A stretch of DNA of 64,000 nt from Ramazzottius varieornatus (Eukaryota > Tardigrada > Eutardigrada > Parachela > Ramazzottiidae). The stretch lies in the NCBI GenBank assembly GCA_001949185.1, contig BDGG01000022.1, positions 124,001 through 188,000 on the forward strand, read 5' to 3'. The notes under the pieces were generated by a model. That model did no database searches. It worked only from the letters and a program-made list of their open reading frames with translations, and was not told the origin of the DNA. The translations under genes and the position numbers were made by a program. Shown one piece after another: positions 10,501-21,000 of this stretch (its first letter is position 1; the number at the start of each line of letters is the position of its first letter).

Positions 10501-13256
10501 GTACTGCCATCGATACTGGCACGTGATCTGCTGTCTTGCCTCTTGATGTTGCCCTCTTGTTCCTTGCTAGCCACGTTAGGCGAGGCTTCGAGGTCCAGCA
10601 GGCGCTCTTGCAGGTTTTGGCTCCTGATGTCAGCTGATGATGTCACAGACTCTTCATCAGCTTCTCCGTTTGCCGTCTTATCGACTAGGTCAACCTTATC
10701 TGCTTGAGAAACATCTGCTTTTTCTGTAACAATACATCAGGCCACATTTTCCAAATGACTGCACATGACATGGCCACTTGGCGGCCTTTCCTTTTCTTAG
10801 TTTGTTCTTACCTCTTATCTCACCGTCTTTTGCAGCGTCGGCGGATGTGGCTTGCTCTGTCGAAGGTTCGACCTCTTCGGGTTGGCCCTGCTTTGCTGCA
10901 CGCTGTTTCCTGCTGGTTTGCTCTTTTTGCTGCTCAGCAGCTTCCGCTGTTTCAGCCTGCAGTCCCAGCGGTACTAGTTTTGGAATTCGTAGTTTATCCC
11001 GTGTTCTTTCCAAGATGCTGCCGGAATGCTGGTCCAGAACCACCTGCACCAGCAGCAAAAGACAAAATTACATGTTGTCTGGAATTGGAAGGAGAAACTG
11101 AAACAGATATAAAGTGACATTAGAGGCAAGAATCATTCTACGTACCGTTTTGTCGTCGAACGCTGCTAACTTGTCATCCTGCTGGGTTCTTCCATGGCCT
11201 CCAGCAGAATTCCTGGCTCGCTCCAACGAGTCCAGAGAGTCAAGACCACCAGAGGAACGTTGGCTATCGATAGAGTCCTGATAATCCGGCATGGTAGATT
11301 TTTGATGTTGGGATAGCGAGCGACTGTCCAAGACCAGGCCTTCGTCGGCTGACGAGGGAATCGATACTTTTTCAGGCTGCAGCTGCTGTGTTGACTGTGG
11401 CTCATTAGTATTCTTCTCCGTGACAGTAGCGCCTTCAGTGGCCGATCTGTCCTCTTGCAGACGCTGACTGTGCTTGTCGTCCGAGGCGGAAGTGTACTTC
11501 ATGGCCGACTCGGCCCATTTCGGCAATCCTTTGGGAAAGCTTCAACAGAAACAAAGCGCCTCATTAATCACTGATGTCCATCTGATCACACCGTCTACGT
11601 CACAAAGATGCATCGGAGCTTCCATTGGGCTTTCGATAAATTACAACCATAATATCGACAGGGGGAGAAGCCATCTATTCCACTAGGACATCCATGAGGA
11701 GGTATACCTGTTTTGATCGGCCAGCGGAAACCACAGCAAGCCGTTGGACTCTAGCGTTGCACTGCCCATACTGCGCACCTCGTCGGCCAACTCAGCCAGC
11801 GACCTTCGACTGCGTGTATCGTGTTGAGAATATCGCTGAGAGGCTTCTCCGCAAACCTGATCATCGTCGACCACCAACGAATTCATCCTTCGACCACTGC
11901 AATGCAGTAAAGCTCTTCATCAAGTTCCCCAAGTCGTTGACAGCAGTTAGCAATAGGCTGAGAATAAGTGTACCGTTTTCGGCGACTGGTGCGCCTCTTT
12001 GAGGAGCCAGATTTGGACTTTGCCGCATAAATATCCCAATTCTCTTCGGCATCGTCTGCCTGACGCTTCGTTGTCTGATCTGCTGCCTTCTCTCCCGAGA
12101 CACTTGCGCCTTGCTTTCCCTTCTCCAGCTGCTTCTTGGTGGAGGAATAGCGAGCCGATTCAGGGTCGGACTGAGCATAATTATATCCCATCTTCCATTC
12201 ATTACTCTCCTCGAATAAATTCATTTTCTTCCGAGCTACTTGCTCATGCTGGGACTGGCTGGCGGCCTTCTGTCTTTGATCGTTAAGCGTCTTCCTCGAA
12301 GTTGGTGTATCCCGCCCAAGCAGAAACTTTTCGGAAGCCTGCAGTTACGACGGTGGGAAACTTGTCAGTAAGTTACTAGCGCATATAGACAAGGTCGACG
12401 ATGACACTTGCTGGTTATGCGTCAAAGGTACCTGGAATTGTTCTTTATTGAGGCGGGCTTGCGCATTGTTATCGTCCATGTAGGTCTCATAAGCCGGAAA
12501 GTCCTGATGAGAGGTCTGCCAGCGCGCACTTGCCCGTCCGCTGCCAAAGATTATTCCCGAAGACTTGAGCAGCTGCTCCTTCTTCTGCTGGGCTATGTTA
12601 CCACCGTCACTTATTTCCTTGACGTTCTGCGTACCCAGGTAATCGGCATGGTTGGTGCTCAGATACCTGGCCGATGCTTGACCAAAGAGCAAGCCGCTGG
12701 AGGAACGGAACAAGTCCGCATGCGGAGCTTTGCTGATAACTGCCGGGTTGGCCACAGCCGAAAACTGCTCTTGATTGGAGGTGATATAGCCGGAATCATC
12801 CTGGCCAAACACGAAGCCACTGTCGTTCAAGAAGTTGACGTTCTTTCTTTGAGCCTGTGAACTAGAAAGCGAAACGAAGATCAATAAGGTCTTTATCAAA
12901 GATTATTTTTTGATCGTGGTGCTTTGAAGCGAATGGTTATTCTCACTTGGAAAGACTGTGGTTGATGAAGTCGTGGTGATTGACAGACAGCATGTCATTA
13001 GGGGAGGACGAGCCGAAAACAACATGGTCAAGCAGTTGGTTGACATCGTCAGGTACTTGGTGATGGCTGGCGATAAGGTGGTGGTCCTTGTAGGCATCGC
13101 TGCTGGTGGAATTGTAGGTGGGCGAGTCCTGGCCAAAGACTAGCTTGTCGCTGGCCTTCCGCTTGGCCTGAACCGGAAATGGCACTTGATGCTTGCCATA
13201 ATCACTCTGGCTAATCGAGCTGTAATTGACGGCCTCCTTCTCCCGGTTTTCTCCAT
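7548..13256 (-). CDS. Uncharacterised repeat-motif protein, probable ciliary/microtubule-associated (5' exon unresolved)
   Basis: Exons, 5' to 3' on the minus strand: 13256-12957, 12861-12432, 12338-11974, 11896-11708, 11539-11146, 11043-10812, 10723-10332, 9588-8657, 8575-8154, 8083-7548. All phases agree and give about 1,397 residues. No enzyme domain or membrane segment is seen. The protein is full of a short degenerate unit, roughly S/T-x-x-x-(D/E)-(Y/F)-x-x: SSISQSDYGKH, STSSDAYKDH, LSVNHHDFINH, LSTNHADYLG, TSHQDFPAY, TTESQDAFAAH, LSSTQQDYGKW, SETSDAFRTR, SVTQEAYQQL, TTNHNDYRD, T(T)TSHDAFRKF, TTSQEAYRDF and TSMQAYKDF. N-terminal copies are often preceded by FG-x(6)-Y. The middle third is charged and low-complexity. 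The neighbouring SAXO gene carries the same TTNHxDY core, so an axonemal microtubule role is inferred, not shown. An in-frame optional intron may lie at about 9169-9237. The first coding exon should lie in 13257-13668 and was not settled. Confidence 0.7.
9796..9950. repeat. Large inverted repeat inside a 743-bp intron
   Basis: Two arms of about 50 bp face each other around a loop of about 55 bp. The left arm (from CCCGTCTCACG) runs through GATAAGATGTTCAGCAGATGC; the right arm (from GCATCTGCTAAACATCTTGT) is its approximate reverse complement, about 80 percent by eye. The intron (9589-10331) is the longest in the gene, consistent with a non-autonomous element insertion. Confidence 0.65.
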
Positions 13257-13668
13257 CTGCCAAGCAAGACAATATAGCAACGCTATCCCGCCACACGTCA
13301 GCAGGCACGGTTCTCTTGTATAATATATTGACTAGTCCAGTTTCCAGCCTCGACTTCCCCTTTCCCTTCCCCTGCACTCAATCCCCATCGACGTTTCCGC
13401 AACACTAAGTAAGTCAACAAGAAGTGCAGCACACTTACTGTGGGACACCGCGCAGTGACTCGATCCAGTTATAACAGACAAGAAACTAAAATTGTAAAAA
13501 GCCTGACAAAGGACGAGCAAGTCAAAATGCAACAGAATGGAGGAACATGCAGCGAGATGAAGAAAAAAGATAAAAATTATGATATTTCGATCTCGTACGA
13601 TCGAATTTCAGATGCAGAAGTAAAAGAGGGTATAGCATGCATAAGAATTAGTGTTGGGGAGGGAAAAG
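13257..13668. other. Gap holding the unresolved 5' exon of the repeat-motif gene
   Basis: It lies between exon 13256-12957 and the SAXO stop. A minus-strand ATG near 13532 opens a 32-codon reading frame ending at a GTAAGT donor (about 13438) whose phase fits the next exon, but its hydrophobic residues do not resemble the rest of the protein. A promoter is presumably here too. Confidence 0.3.
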
Positions 13669-15605
13669 TTATGGTGGGGGGTGTAGCGGTGTGTAGAAGT
13701 TGTGATGTTGTCGGTTCTCCACAAAAGCAAAGTTCTCTTTCAAATGCTCTACTGGGCAGTCATAGTCCTTTGCCGAATTAAAGTCGACAGCGTAGGAAGT
13801 GACGCCTAACCATGGAGCTGGCGGTAAGGTCTGCAACGGCTGGCGCATACTGTCTGCCGGCTTGGCCGGCAGGCCCTGATAGCTGGACTGGAACTCGCTG
13901 ATAGCGGCAAAGGGATGAGCTGGCGGGACGTAGGCTTCAGGGACGATGGGTTTGCGTCTGGCATCAGCCCAATGCTTATAGTCAGTGTGGTTGGTGGTGT
14001 CGCCCCGGAAGAGGGCGCCGCCCAGCCGCCGGTTGGTGGGGCGGAGGGGCGTGGCAGGTGGGCCTTTCTTCCCGTCGTACTCGATTTGACTAGTGGTGTG
14101 CAGATCCATGGGAATATCGCTGGCTTCGTAGTCGAGCAGCTTGCGCTGGTATTTGTCAGGCAGCTGGTGCTGGACAAAGTCAGTCTGCTGTGTCGAGCGG
14201 TTCAGTGGCGAGCCATCGTAGCGATAGGCTGGGTTGGCCGGTTTATAGCTATGGACTTTCTCGGCCGGCTCACCCTGCAAAACCAAGACAAAAAGTTTGT
14301 TTTTCGGGGAAGGTGGCAAACCTTTTGCCGGTAAGAGTAGCGTTGGGCTTCATTAAATGGTGTACCTTGTAGGTAGTATGATAGATGGTGTTGCCGTCGA
14401 CAGGTATGGTGGGAGGTTGGTAGACAGCAACAGGCCGCTGGTACTTGTCGGGGATGGCCTTGAGGTCATAGTCCATCTGCTGGGTGGTCCTGCTGTCAAA
14501 GGGTATGGGACAGAGGAAGGGCTCCTGCGGCGCTTTCATGCTGTCTGCAGCCTTGCCGTGTAGATTGACGTAACGTGACTGGAACTCTGTCGGATTACCG
14601 AACTTGACGCTGTTATCGATTACGTACGGTTCCGGCGCCATCAGCTTTCGCTGCGAATTGGGCCAGTGCTTGTAGTCCACTGCGCAACACAAAAGGCTAA
14701 GCAAAAATAGGGTAAGCAAGCAAAGCCATGCAACAATATAGCACCACCACGCCAAAAAGCCAAAACGCATCCGGACCAAACCATGCAGACAAGACATTTT
14801 AACCTCCAGCCTCCACACTGGTCGGGATCGTTACTCCAGTAAAGTAGCCATTAAGATATGTTCGGCTATCCTTAGCGTACTGTTGTACGAACCTTGATAA
14901 GTGGCATCGCCTCGAAAAATTCCTCCGCCAATCTTGCGATTCGTTGGTTTAAATGAAGCTTCTCGTTTTCCTTGTTTGCCTATATATAAACATGTGTGGT
15001 AGCTGAGACATGGCTTCTTTGGCTATGACCGAATACTGGGCTTTCTCTGAACTTACCCAGGTAAACAGTGTTGTATGAGCTGTTCAAGTCCATAGCATCG
15101 GTGGGTTCTTCATAGGCTCTCTTGGGTTTGTAGTTTTCAACTTTGGCCAGCGGTTTCTCCACATAGTCGCTGTGCTGCGTCGACGTCTTTTCCATCTCCG
15201 TTTCCGGTAGACGGTAGCCGGTGTGGGGTTTGTAGCTGGTGGGTGGGCTGACCATTTCGCCCTTGAAGCGCGCATCGTATTCCGTCATCAGGCAAGGAAC
15301 GGTGCTGTCGACCACCAGTGGATTGCCGCTGTCGCGATGCGGACAACGGTGACGCCTGTTTGATGATCACAGGCAGAAATTAACAATCGTTCAATAAGAA
15401 GAAAAAGATTTGTGCAACACAGCAATAAATCTATCGATCGGCAAAAGCACAGGTTGACACTAAAGGTCACACGACCGCGCCTTGTTATGACAACTTGATT
15501 GCTTGATTGAAATAACTGACTTATGTAAACACAAGGGCGGTTATGTATGACGAAAGGGACTTACCCGCAGTTGCATATTTGGCAAATGCATAACTTCCGC
15601 GTCAT
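13669..15605 (-). CDS. SAXO: SAXO1/2-like stabiliser of axonemal microtubules
   Basis: Exons: 15605-15565, 15355-15057, 14979-14893, 14679-14366, 14274-13669, closing at 448 residues, close to human SAXO1 (about 474). The start is fixed by the conserved N-terminal Cys motif: MTRKLCICQICNCG joined across the first intron to GRHRCPHRD, matching the SAXO family CxCxxCxCGRHxCPH signature. Downstream are alternating Mn-type repeats, such as STQHSDYVEK, TTQQMDYDL, STQQTDFVQH, TTSQIEYDGK and TTNHTDYKHW, with spacers of the YKP and FQSxY type. Proteins of this family coat and stabilise doublet and centriolar microtubules. It is transcribed toward, and ends about 410 bp from, the 5' side of the repeat-motif gene at 7548-13256. 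Confidence 0.9.
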
Positions 15606-16716
15606 GCCGTCTTCTTCTCAACCCGCTTCAACTGGCGCAACTGCTGGCTGAGTTCCCCCAGATGGAGTTAGTATCCTGATGATCCCCAATGTGGCAGTTT
15701 GATCAAGTCAAACGGTCATGCCCTTCAGCAAAACTTCACTAAACTTTCAAATTATTACTCAGCGAAAAGCGCCTCGTCTCAAGGTTGTAACTAAAATTTC
15801 AAGTTACATTTCTGCAATCAGCTGGACGTTGTCCACACAGACTACCTGCCGTGGGGTATACTGAAAGGGATATATGGATACAAATTAGGGAAAGGAATAA
15901 GAGGGTCGCCTGGCAAGCAAAGAGGCAGATGGATGGCAGGTCAGAGCATAAGTTATATCACAGTGAAGAATGGAGTTACGCGGATCTGATCGGTACAAAA
16001 TGGACGGATGACTTTTAGCAGACATGTACAGGTAGACTCACTTCAGACGGTAGAAAACCGCTGACAAGAGGCAAGCTTCGGCAATGTCCTGGCAAGACTA
16101 GCCGATCGGTGACGATAACCCGAAGCTTACTTCAGAAGCCTGCAAGCAGTTTTCCAGTGGATAACATGAGAAAAGGCCAGTGTTCCTGCCTATAGCTAAT
16201 CGGTGGTCGAGAGCTGGAGCTGATGTTGCTGCTCTCCATCACGTAATCACCAACCTTGTTAGATAAAGCTTGGTCACGAAGGTCGATTGTTATTCGTGCT
16301 ACCTGAAACCTATTTTATTTCAATGCAGTCTATAGGCTGCTCCTGTGAACAGGTGCGGGTATCGACCTGCATGCCGGCGCGGCAAGGAAGGTACGACTTC
16401 CACCCAGCCTGCTATAGCCTGTACGTTATGTCAGAAATTGCAAATCAATATTTATATATGCATACAAAACTATATGTTCAGCGCCGTGTCGACAAGCTGA
16501 TAGACGGGAAGGTCCGCATCCCGTAAACACAGAGCTGACAGCGAAGCCGGAATAACTGAAAAAGCAATGCCACTCTACAGGGGAACAAATGGAAAAACTG
16601 GCACTAGCGCATAACGTCCGCATGGTCATTTGAGTTCTTCGATTACTATATCAAGCAAGGGAAACTGATTAAAAAATGACACAGCCAGGATATATGTCGG
16701 CACAGCTCTAGGCCTA
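15606..16716. other. Intergenic region, no recognised gene
   Basis: Upstream of SAXO and downstream of the minus-strand gene at 16717-17561. Only short unsupported open frames occur. It presumably contains the SAXO promoter. Confidence 0.4.
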
Positions 16717-17561
16717 TTAGGACCAAATTGGTGGATGATAGACATAGCCTGGTTGACCGGGGGCACTGTTGCTGGTCAGGCTGGGTTCGGCTACTTGTCG
16801 TTCCAGAGCCGGTGCCATATGCAAGGCACTCAGATCGGCTGGCGTGAAGGAGGGATATGCATAGGAGGTGGCCGTACGTGTAATAGTGTCAGATGTCCAA
16901 TGGTGGTTAGAGAAAGGGGAGTTGCGGTCGGCCTTCCCCAGCCATGATACCACATTTGGACTATCCGGCCTGGCCGTAATGGGTGCGAAAGTGGAGGTTA
17001 TGGCTGTGGAGGGCGAAGCCGGCGTAACTAGAGTGGAGAACCCATTGACGGTCGTGGCTGATCCCTTCCGTCTGACCTTACGCAAGGTGTGCATCTTGAA
17101 GCGACATTTATGGCGGCAGCGCCATTTGCATCCCACACCGGCTGCAACATTGCCCAAAATGTCAGAATAGAGGTCAAAAGGGTCATGGAGTGTGTCATTG
17201 AAGCGGATGGAGTATATTAATCAAAAGGCTTTTCTCTGAGAAGACATACGTAGACGAGGCGGGCAAGTATCGTAACATCGTAAAAGACAGGATTTTTCAC
17301 GGAGATTTTGTGTCGTCTCCAGATGGCGGCGATACGAAGCGGCTAGAAAAAGAAACGATACGCAGTTTCTTGATTATTGGCAATGTAACGTACTCCGCTT
17401 CGTCTTGGCTCTTTTCAGTCTTGTTGGTCCATCTACTTACGTTCGCGCATGGCAATCCACATGGAACAGAAAGCAGATTGGCACAGGAAAGCCAGAAGGG
17501 CAAAAAGGACGGCGAAAATGACCTTCCATAGCAGCTTTTCCATCATAGATCCATGGTTCAT
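16717..17561 (-). CDS. Small secreted Cys-rich protein, family not recognised
   Basis: Exons 17561-17441, 17342-17250 and 17141-16717 join in frame for 212 residues. The N-terminus from MMEKLLWKVIFAVLFALLAF onward is a clear hydrophobic signal peptide or signal anchor. A compact cysteine cluster follows at roughly residues 58-85: CLLRCYDTC, then GVGCKWRCRHKC, six cysteines in under 30 residues, in a strongly basic setting. The last 110 residues are Ser/Thr/Pro-rich and look disordered. I do not recognise the cysteine spacing. The start is the first Met of an open stretch; Met codons lie at residues 1, 6 and 7. A secreted or membrane-tethered peptide precursor is an inference; an upstream exon cannot be excluded. 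Confidence 0.5.
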
Positions 17562-18071
17562 CTCCCTGGCAAAGCGTGGCGCGTTGGTTTCTGCAGAGGA
17601 GACGTCTTGTAAGCGAAAGAGATGGCCCAACAACATCAATCGGCTGGCCTTTGCGCAGCAACTTGCCCCTCTTTCCAAATTTAATGCTGAAAGGTGGCGA
17701 CCTCGGCATTCTACCAGCGCTCTGCATTCCATCGCCAGTCTACAGTCTAGCATTCAAGAAAATCGCTTTGATACCACAAATTCCGCCAAGTCCTCTGCAG
17801 GTTATGTCTTTTACTGGTTAAAAGTTCCATTTCCTGCTCGCGCCCTTGCAGCAAGTCTTGTAGGCGCAAGCAGCTAGACGGAATATAAAGCATGGGCTGT
17901 GAAGACGATTAAGAGGTAAATCATGACAATCAATCGGTCAAATAGCTGCCTTCAAACTATGAAGAGCCTGCCAGCAATAGCTTAAAATTCAAAAGTTAAA
18001 AGAGTAGTGCAATGAATGGTTACCTACAGACGAAGCACAACAAGACTTTACAAGACAAAGTGTGAACATAT
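17562..18071. other. Intergenic region, no recognised gene
   Basis: Lies between the BLTP3 stop and the Cys-rich gene. Open frames exist on both strands but none shows family similarity or splice support. Confidence 0.4.
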
Positions 18072-21000
18072 TCACTGGCGCAATTGTCGCTGCTGGTCGC
18101 CATGCTGTAACTGGGATGTTTGTGGCGGAGCATTTTGTAGACGGTTGTGCAGCTGCTGGATGCGCTGTTCCAGCTTGACCCTGCGTTGGTTCAGCACGGA
18201 CAGCTGGCGTTGCACTAGCTGCGGTGTTGGCGCGTCAATCTCTTCATCCTCGTCATTTTCTGCAAAAACATGAAACAGTCAGACCCGCCTCGATATTTAC
18301 GGTTAAGACATTGTACCTTCATCGCGGAGTGCGCTGACAGTGATGATGCCATTCCTGTTGGACTGGATGGCCAGCCCGTCGATGCGTAGACCCAGATCCT
18401 TGATGGGACTACCGGCATTGAGAGCCTGGTAGGCCGGGGCGATGCCAGCCTGGTTGGCCATCACTTCGATGGCGTCCTTGACGCGCATGCTAACATTCAT
18501 GACACGAATATCCACCATGGGCACACTCTGCAACTTGCCCGTGCTGACTTCCTCCAGCTTGACGTCATTGACTGGCGCAGCCGGTGCCGCTGAACCTACA
18601 CAAGGCAAGGTTTTCCCCTTAGAGATGACAGTGAGGAGGAGCAGAGCCAAGCCTTTGCTTACCGATGGCCTCGATGCGGCTAAGGATGGCTTGCAGACGT
18701 TTGACCGACTCGTGGCGAACCTTCAAGTCCAGCCCACGGACATTGGCCATCATGACGGGAGCACCACCGTTGCTCGAGTGCTCGCCCATCTCGAAACGAG
18801 CCAAGATAGTGTCCATGTACTCCGGCCGACCCACATCCATATCGTTTTCTATCATGGAAACGAATTAGCAGCTTGATGGGTAGAAACATTTGGCATAAAG
18901 ACGTTTGGAAGGTGGGCAAACGAGCTAGAAAAACTGAATTTTGCTCAAGTGGCGGACGGTGACAGTGGCTAGAAGTGTGCGCCACTTGACAAGACGATCT
19001 TACCCGTCTTCTTTGATCGAGCGCCCAGTTCTGCTTACTGTCAATGTACGTCAGTGGGCGATTCACTCTTACCTTGGACGGGTAGGTCAGAGACCTCGCT
19101 GAGGGCTACATCCTTGGACTCTTTGGCCACAATGTGTCCCAAGCGGGTCTTCATGACCATGTGACCGTGGGATAGCATCATGTACTGCTGCAGACTCTTC
19201 AAGGTGATGGTCAACAACGAAGCCTGTAACAGACATCATCCAGCTGAACAGACTCCAGCTGCTAAGGCACAGAGTGAGGCTGTGTCTTACCTGCACTTGG
19301 GCCAGCGGCACCGTTCGGCGGCTCTTGCCCACCTGCTGCCAGGAGAAGGGTGCCACACTGCCCGCTTCCCACTCTGTATCGTCCGTGTCGTGGTCGGTCA
19401 GGACCGGTGACACGTCCTCGTCGCTCTCGTAGCCCGAAACGTCCGTCTCCTTCTCATCATCCGTCGCTTCCGCCTCGCTTTCATCCTGTCATCATCAACT
19501 AACTGTATACTGTATGTATTGATGTCATCGAGGTCTGGTCATTAACTTACATGGGTATCGCGCCAATACTTGCTCTGCTGCCACCAGTTGGCATTGTCGG
19601 CGGCGATGGGAGTGTAGAGGCTGGGAGGGACCAAGGGTGCTCGCGTTCCATAGGGGCTAGTGGTGGTGGTGACCGTGGTGGCGTTGTCAGCCAAGGGCGA
19701 GCGAACTGCGCCATGGCTACTGACACCGCTGGTCGACGAGATGCTGCTGCTGCGTGGCTGCAATGGGTCTCGCCCCAAGGTCAAAGACGTCACCGAGCCG
19801 CTCAACGAACCCGACAAGCTAGACTCTTTGGCAATGGACAGGTTGGAGACGGCCAAGGCGTCTTCCGCTCCCAGCTTGGCTCCCGCCTCGGCTTCTTGCA
19901 GAATCAGCGAAATCTCTATATTCTCCTGGAATCCCAAGCAAGATCAACTTCGTCTGAATAACGGCAGGTCGGCAAACACACTGCTCAAGTTCATTGTGCT
20001 GACGCACGCTGCCAGTCTATAAGACCAGAACCGTACGCCACTTAGGAAAACAAACTGATTGAGTTTTAGAGGTGACGCACTGTTCGAACCAATAACATCG
20101 AAAACCTGCGCCACTTGGCCAAAGTCCCGTATGCTGATTATTGGTTGGTTACCTGTTGCATGAGGAGACAGAGACCCAAGTCGGGCGCTCCCAGTTTGGG
20201 TAAGAGAGCCATATGCTCGCCACCGACTTGTCCCAACTTGGCCAAGCCATCGGAGACGGCAATGAGCAGGCGCAGCGTATAGTCGTTGAGCTGCAGGCGG
20301 ATGGTCGGTGTGTTCATGTCGACAATGGCCGCGCCCCACACTAAACCCTTGCGCCGTTGGGGGATTGTCGCTGCAACAACCGGACATTCAAATGGGCAAT
20401 GGAAGAAAAGCCTAGTGACCAGTGCAGCGCCTACCTGTGCCGGGGACGGCCCACATATTGAGGGAGAAGGCGTCCAAGAAGGGCAAGGCATGGGCCAAGC
20501 CCAGCTGGTCCGTCACTGCCCCGGCCCACAGATCGTTCACCTGGATGGAGATGAGGGAGGGACGACGCGAGGGGTCTTGCGAGAAGGATAAAAAGTGATT
20601 GATGACGTCGACCAGAGGCCAGTCGCCCTGCATCAGACATCATTATATTAATACCATAACCGATATACTTGCGTCTACTTTAGCGTGATGGAGTATGGAC
20701 AGTGTGTTAGTGGGCACTGACCTGCATGTTGGGGAAGTATGTGGGATGGGCGAACAAGTTGGTCCTGAGCAGTGTGGGCAGCGCCTCGTCGACAATCTTG
20801 CTCTGGCCCACCGACGTGTTGGTGATGACAATGGAGGCGGCTTGGATGAGGACGCCCGACTGGCGTTCCCGTCGGTTGGCAAAGGACTTAGGGAAGAAGA
20901 TGCGTGGAATGTTGCTTTCCACTCGTAGCAGCGACTTGATGTTGGAGGGCTTGCGCATCGTCTCCATCTACAACAGAAAGGAGAGGTATCAAGAGCAGAT

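Noticed and set aside
12943-13377. ORF extension upstream of the exon at 12957-13256 as the true N-terminus
   Set aside because: A good acceptor at about 13257 and a change in composition show that the residues upstream (LYKRTVPADVW) are intronic read-through.
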